Positions 61,078-64,000 of a stretch of DNA of 64,000 nt are shown here, piece after piece. The notes beneath the pieces are model-generated. The model did no database searches. It had not been told where the DNA came from and saw nothing but the letters and a program-made list of their open reading frames with translations. Made by a program: the position numbers and the translations under genes. Source of the DNA: Candidatus Bathyarchaeota archaeon (GTDB taxonomy: Archaea > Thermoproteota > Bathyarchaeia > Bathyarchaeales > Bathycorpusculaceae); contig JADGNF010000014.1 of the NCBI GenBank assembly GCA_017883615.1, positions 1 through 64,000 on the forward strand, written 5' to 3'. Each line of letters starts with the position of its first letter. Position 1 is the stretch's first letter.

Positions 61078-62220
61078 ATGAGACTGCTGTACGCCTGCTC
61101 CGAACTGGGATTGGGACATGCATCCCGCACCATCGCATTAGGGAAACGGTTGCAGCAGCGTGGGCATGAACTGCACTTTTTCACGGGTGGAAAAGCCTAC
61201 GAGTTGCTCAAGAAGGAATTCCCAAACGTCTATCCCGTAACGCCTGTCGCTTGGTACGAGAACAGTAGCGGCGTAGTCACAACAGCATCACTCATTAACA
61301 TCCTGTTCCCGCTTCCATTCTTCGACAGCGAACAGAACCGATTCAAAACAAAAACTTCCAGTGCACAAGAAACCATCCACCGATACTACGACCTCCGACG
61401 AAATATCCACCTGATCGCCCCCGAAGCGATGATTGCTGACGGAGACATAAACGCACTGCGGCTCGCACAAAGGTGGAAAATCCCCCATGCGTACGTAACA
61501 AACGTTGTGCGGCCAAGCTTTGGATTCTCGTCGCTGTTGAGTCCGGGCGAAAGAATAACGGAACGATACGTCAAAGCCTGTACAAAAATAATAATCCCCG
61601 ACAACCCCCCGCCAAACACCGTGTGCCAATACAACATTGGCGACCTTCAAAGTGTCGGAGTCACAGATAAAACTGAATACGTGGGCAGCTTCTTCGACAC
61701 AACCCCAACAATAGTGTCGGAACAACACATATTCGCGCCAGTAAGCGGACCATTCGGCACAAGAGCCAAACTATTGAGGATGCTGCTTCCAGCGTTCGAT
61801 GATCTGGGCGTGAAGGCAGTGATCAGTTTGGGCGTGCCCGGAGAAGCCAAAACGGTCAGGCGTGGCAACTGCGAAATTCACTCTTGGCTTTCCGCCCAAC
61901 AGCGGCAGGAAGCCATGCGAAACGCTTCTATCGTGATTTTCAGTGGCGGACACATCACTTGCTTCGAAACAATAAAGTATGCCAAGCCCAGCGTTTGTGT
62001 TCCGACTCAGCCGGAGCAGTTGGCGAATGCGGCGAAGCTGCAGGATTTGGGCTGTTCAATATTGGCAAAAAACAAATCTCAGCTGGCGGATGCCGTTCGA
62101 GCAATCGAAGCTAACCAAGAAAAGTTCAAAGCCAACGTGCAAAGACTGAACAAAGTTTCGAATAAGTTAAACGGGCTAAACCGCGCCGTCGAAATCGTTG
62201 AAGAACTTACGCTTCGCTGA
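61078..62220 (+). CDS. GT28/MurG-like glycosyltransferase
   Basis: 380 residues from ATG 61078 (TTG 61072 possible). GT-B fold: N-terminal LLYACSELGLGHASRTIALGKRL, with the glycine-rich GLGHASR loop of MurG-like enzymes, and a C-terminal donor site FSGGHITCFETIKYAKPSVCVPTQPEQLANA. Such archaeal proteins glycosylate lipids or surface polymers. It stands outside the main glycan island, overlapping the convergent AMMECR1 gene by 14 bp. Confidence 0.87.
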   Translation: MRLLYACSELGLGHASRTIALGKRLQQRGHELHFFTGGKAYELLKKEFPNVYPVTPVAWYENSSGVVTTASLINILFPLPFFDSEQNRFKTKTSSAQETIHRYYDLRRNIHLIAPEAMIADGDINALRLAQRWKIPHAYVTNVVRPSFGFSSLLSPGERITERYVKACTKIIIPDNPPPNTVCQYNIGDLQSVGVTDKTEYVGSFFDTTPTIVSEQHIFAPVSGPFGTRAKLLRMLLPAFDDLGVKAVISLGVPGEAKTVRRGNCEIHSWLSAQQRQEAMRNASIVIFSGGHITCFETIKYAKPSVCVPTQPEQLANAAKLQDLGCSILAKNKSQLADAVRAIEANQEKFKANVQRLNKVSNKLNGLNRAVEIVEELTLR

Positions 62221-62848
62221 GGCTTTTGCGTTTTACTTCGCCGTTTGGGGTTTCCTCTTCAAAGACTATAGCACTGAACCGATAAATTTTGGTGCCTTTT
62301 GTGAGCCAACTATCCGGTGGCAACCCTGCTTTTACGCAGCATTGGCAGAGAAATTCTTCTTCGCACCAACCCCACTCTACTGGCACTTGTGGCAGCAGTA
62401 AACCTTTGTACCCGCCTTTCTCCACGATTAAGCCATGTTCGCCCACCTTAATTTGTTTAAGGTACTCCTGGGGTTTCTCGACATCCACAGGTTCAGGCGG
62501 AGTTAGCACGCTAACCTCGAAAACCACCTGGTCCAACTCTGCTTTTTCGAGGGGTTCAAACCTGGGATCCTGCGTAGCCGCGTTTATGGCGTTGTCAATC
62601 ACGGCGTTCACAAGCGGGGCGTTTGGGTACGGGTAACCGATGCATCCTCGCAAATCCTTTCGTTTTCCATGAACCGAGTTGATAGTGACGAAAACGCCGC
62701 AGTTCTCAAAAAGCTTCTTTGGCGTTTCAGTTGGGGGGTCAAGCGTTTTTCCTGTTTCGAGAAAGGTCTTTGCTGTGTTTCGGGCAAGCTTAACTAAGAA
62801 TTTTCCCTCTTCGTCGGATAGTTCAAACGGCAAATGGTTCATCTCCAC
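62207..62848 (-). CDS. AMMECR1 domain protein
   Basis: 213 residues with the invariant LRGCIGYPYP and the C-terminal VEWGWCEEEFLCQCCVKAGLPPDSW, typical of AMMECR1 (also called AmmeMemoRadiSam component A). The role is unknown in archaea; it often neighbours a radical SAM protein and a Memo protein, which are not here. Cys-rich segment at the C-terminus. Confidence 0.92.
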   Translation of the reverse strand: MEMNHLPFELSDEEGKFLVKLARNTAKTFLETGKTLDPPTETPKKLFENCGVFVTINSVHGKRKDLRGCIGYPYPNAPLVNAVIDNAINAATQDPRFEPLEKAELDQVVFEVSVLTPPEPVDVEKPQEYLKQIKVGEHGLIVEKGGYKGLLLPQVPVEWGWCEEEFLCQCCVKAGLPPDSWLTKGTKIYRFSAIVFEEETPNGEVKRKSLSEA

Positions 62849-62898
62849 AGGCGCAGCTCAACGCCGCGCTTGCTATTAAGGTCAAAAGGAAAAGAAAA

Positions 62899-63555
62899 TT
62901 AGAATTTTATGGTTTCTTCGGTTGTGCCTTCTTTGGTGATGAGCAAGAAGTCTATGCCGTCGCCGCTCATGGTGTCTCTGCTGATGGCTGATTTGATAGC
63001 GCGGGTTACTAGTCCTTTAGCTTCTGCAACAGTCATGTCTTTGTTGTAGCTTTCTTCGATGACTGCTATCGCGATTTCTGTTCCTGAGCCAACAACCGCG
63101 TATTCGTCAGGCAAAACTGAGCCCAAAACATCCAGAACCCACAGTGAAGGTCCATCGTCGTCAACTCCACCCACTATAGTTTGGGTGATGAGTGGTGCCA
63201 TTCGGCGGTTGAAGAGAATGTTGCTCATAAGTTTGGCTGCTGCGCGGACGCTGATTTTTCTGCCAACATCCATGCTGAACAGGTTCGCGTTCGCCGCGAC
63301 ATCGCGGGCAAGGACTTGCATGTCGCTTACCAATCCAGCGCATGCTGCGCCGATTTGCTCGGTTATTGGGAACACTTTCTTGCCCCCTTTGCTGGCTATG
63401 AAGAAGCCATAGGAGACACGTTTTTCAGCGGCTAAGATTACGCCGTCTTTGCATACTACGCCAACTGTGGTGGCGCCGGGGATCCAGCTTATTCCGCCTT
63501 GTTGGGCTTGCGATTGTGATTGTGAGGGCTGACTTTGAAGTCCATATCCTTCCAT
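62899..63555 (-). CDS. psmB: proteasome beta-type subunit lacking catalytic Thr1
   Basis: About 218 residues from ATG 63555 (AGGTG upstream). A Gln/Ser-rich leader (QSQPSQSQSQAQQG) precedes PGATTVGVVCKDGVILAAEKRV, which aligns with the beta-subunit start G-TTTVGI, so the residue at position 1 is Ala rather than the nucleophilic Thr. Glu17 and Lys33 (GGKKVF) are kept. Crenarchaeal beta1-type subunits (ATAIG) show the same change and are non-catalytic. It would fill ring positions beside an active beta subunit encoded elsewhere. Confidence 0.9.
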   Translation of the reverse strand: MEGYGLQSQPSQSQSQAQQGGISWIPGATTVGVVCKDGVILAAEKRVSYGFFIASKGGKKVFPITEQIGAACAGLVSDMQVLARDVAANANLFSMDVGRKISVRAAAKLMSNILFNRRMAPLITQTIVGGVDDDGPSLWVLDVLGSVLPDEYAVVGSGTEIAIAVIEESYNKDMTVAEAKGLVTRAIKSAISRDTMSGDGIDFLLITKEGTTEETIKF

Positions 63556-63761
63556 AATTTTGCACCTTATCCTATTGGATAACACAAGACGAATTATTAA
63601 GTTTAATCTAGTTGATATTTTTCTATTAGAAGTCACCCTAAAGAGACGTGACTATACTTGCCGTTTGCATGTACTCGCACTTAAAGATAACTCGAATTGA
63701 AGCCCAAAAATACGCAAAGCTTTAGAGCACAACTGGCTAACTCGTCTAAATAGGTGCAAGC

Positions 63762-64000
63762 ATGGAAATTTACGTGAAAAATATCGATGGCGTCTGGTTC
63801 GGAATCGCAAGCGAGGAACATCGAGTTTTAGCCACAACCTTTGGCAGTGACGAAAACGACGTCATACAAAGCCTCAAAGAAACCCTACACCTAACCGGTC
63901 CCATGAAGACCTCGGTACCTTCGGCTTTGGAGGAAAAGGCCTTTTCTGCCATGAAACGCATCCGGGAAGGCAAAGGAACTCCAGACAATGTTTCTTTATG
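63762..64000 (+). CDS. Ogt-like methylated-DNA repair protein, N-terminal part
   Basis: Starts at ATG 63762 with AGGTG upstream and remains open to the window end, so it is absent from the ORF track. The first 79 residues (MEIYVKNIDGVWFGIAS, EEHRVLATTFG) resemble the N-terminal domain of archaeal O6-alkylguanine-DNA alkyltransferases. The catalytic PCHR motif would lie beyond the window, so the call is tentative. Confidence 0.6.
   Translation, partial: MEIYVKNIDGVWFGIASEEHRVLATTFGSDENDVIQSLKETLHLTGPMKTSVPSALEEKAFSAMKRIREGKGTPDNVSL

Noticed and set aside
1-64000. CRISPR arrays, insertion sequences, phage genes
   Set aside because: No regularly spaced repeats, no transposase or integrase motifs and no terminal inverted repeats were seen.

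Overview
The window is archaeal chromosome from a TACK-type lineage, most likely a Bathyarchaeia-like organism. This is inferred from gene content only: both TFE subunits (alpha and an iron-sulfur beta/RPC34-like protein), KEOPS proteins (Kae1, Bud32, Pcc1), an archaeal S15-RecJ/DHH-Pcc1 operon, Hel308, NAC, MBF1, Trm56, archaeal-type ThrRS and ProRS, and a crenarchaeal-style proteasome beta subunit. Starts are often GTG or TTG, several TATA boxes sit about 27 nt before the start codon (leaderless or nearly so), and genes are packed tightly with ATGA overlaps and convergent stop overlaps. No rRNA, CRISPR array, transposase, phage gene or origin was seen.

Layout. 1-6.9 kb: end of a membrane coiled-coil protein, ferredoxin, asparagine-synthase-like protein, PurB, Hel308. 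6.9-10.2 kb: iron-sulfur operon with a divergent IscS-like protein, an IscU scaffold, a canonical SufS and a small unknown protein. 10.2-27.3 kb: a glycan-building island with about nine glycosyltransferases, a sugar nucleotidyltransferase, an SDR epimerase/dehydratase, an FkbM methyltransferase, a deacetylase-FemAB fusion, a PylC-like ATP-grasp ligase, a HAD phosphatase and a short UDP-sugar dehydrogenase, with a tRNA-Val inside it. 27.3-33.4 kb: an EamA transporter, then a six-gene minus-strand information-processing operon (MBF1, HflX, Trm56, TFE alpha, HD, DUF2110), and a PUA protein.

33.5-45.5 kb: Fic protein, NAC, PfkB kinase, ThrRS, an ABC-2 exporter whose ATPase is frameshifted, IlvE, an alanine-type aminotransferase, an FAD oxidoreductase and a kelch-type surface protein. 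45.7-54 kb: ProRS, an NAD-kinase-like protein, Nre repair protein with a PIP box, tRNA-Asp, Pcc1, a DHH nuclease, S15, and a second surface protein with the same C-terminal PEFPxW-membrane-basic tail as the kelch protein. 54-64 kb: orphan LysW, YwbE, zinc ribbon, RdgB, Bud32, Kae1, then TFE beta, RlmE-type methyltransferase, a DUF4152-like protein, CPBP protease, NadC, a GT28-like glycosyltransferase, AMMECR1, a proteasome beta-type subunit lacking the catalytic Thr1, and the start of an Ogt-like DNA repair gene cut by the window end.

The points most worth a second look are the IscS paralogue that has lost several cofactor and substrate residues beside a canonical SufS, the LysW carrier without its enzymes, the non-catalytic proteasome beta subunit, the deacetylase-FemAB fusion, two genes (hflX, kelch) whose conserved N-termini have no canonical start codon, and several unexplained intergenic hairpins and palindromes. 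All family calls come from reading motifs by eye; no database search was run.
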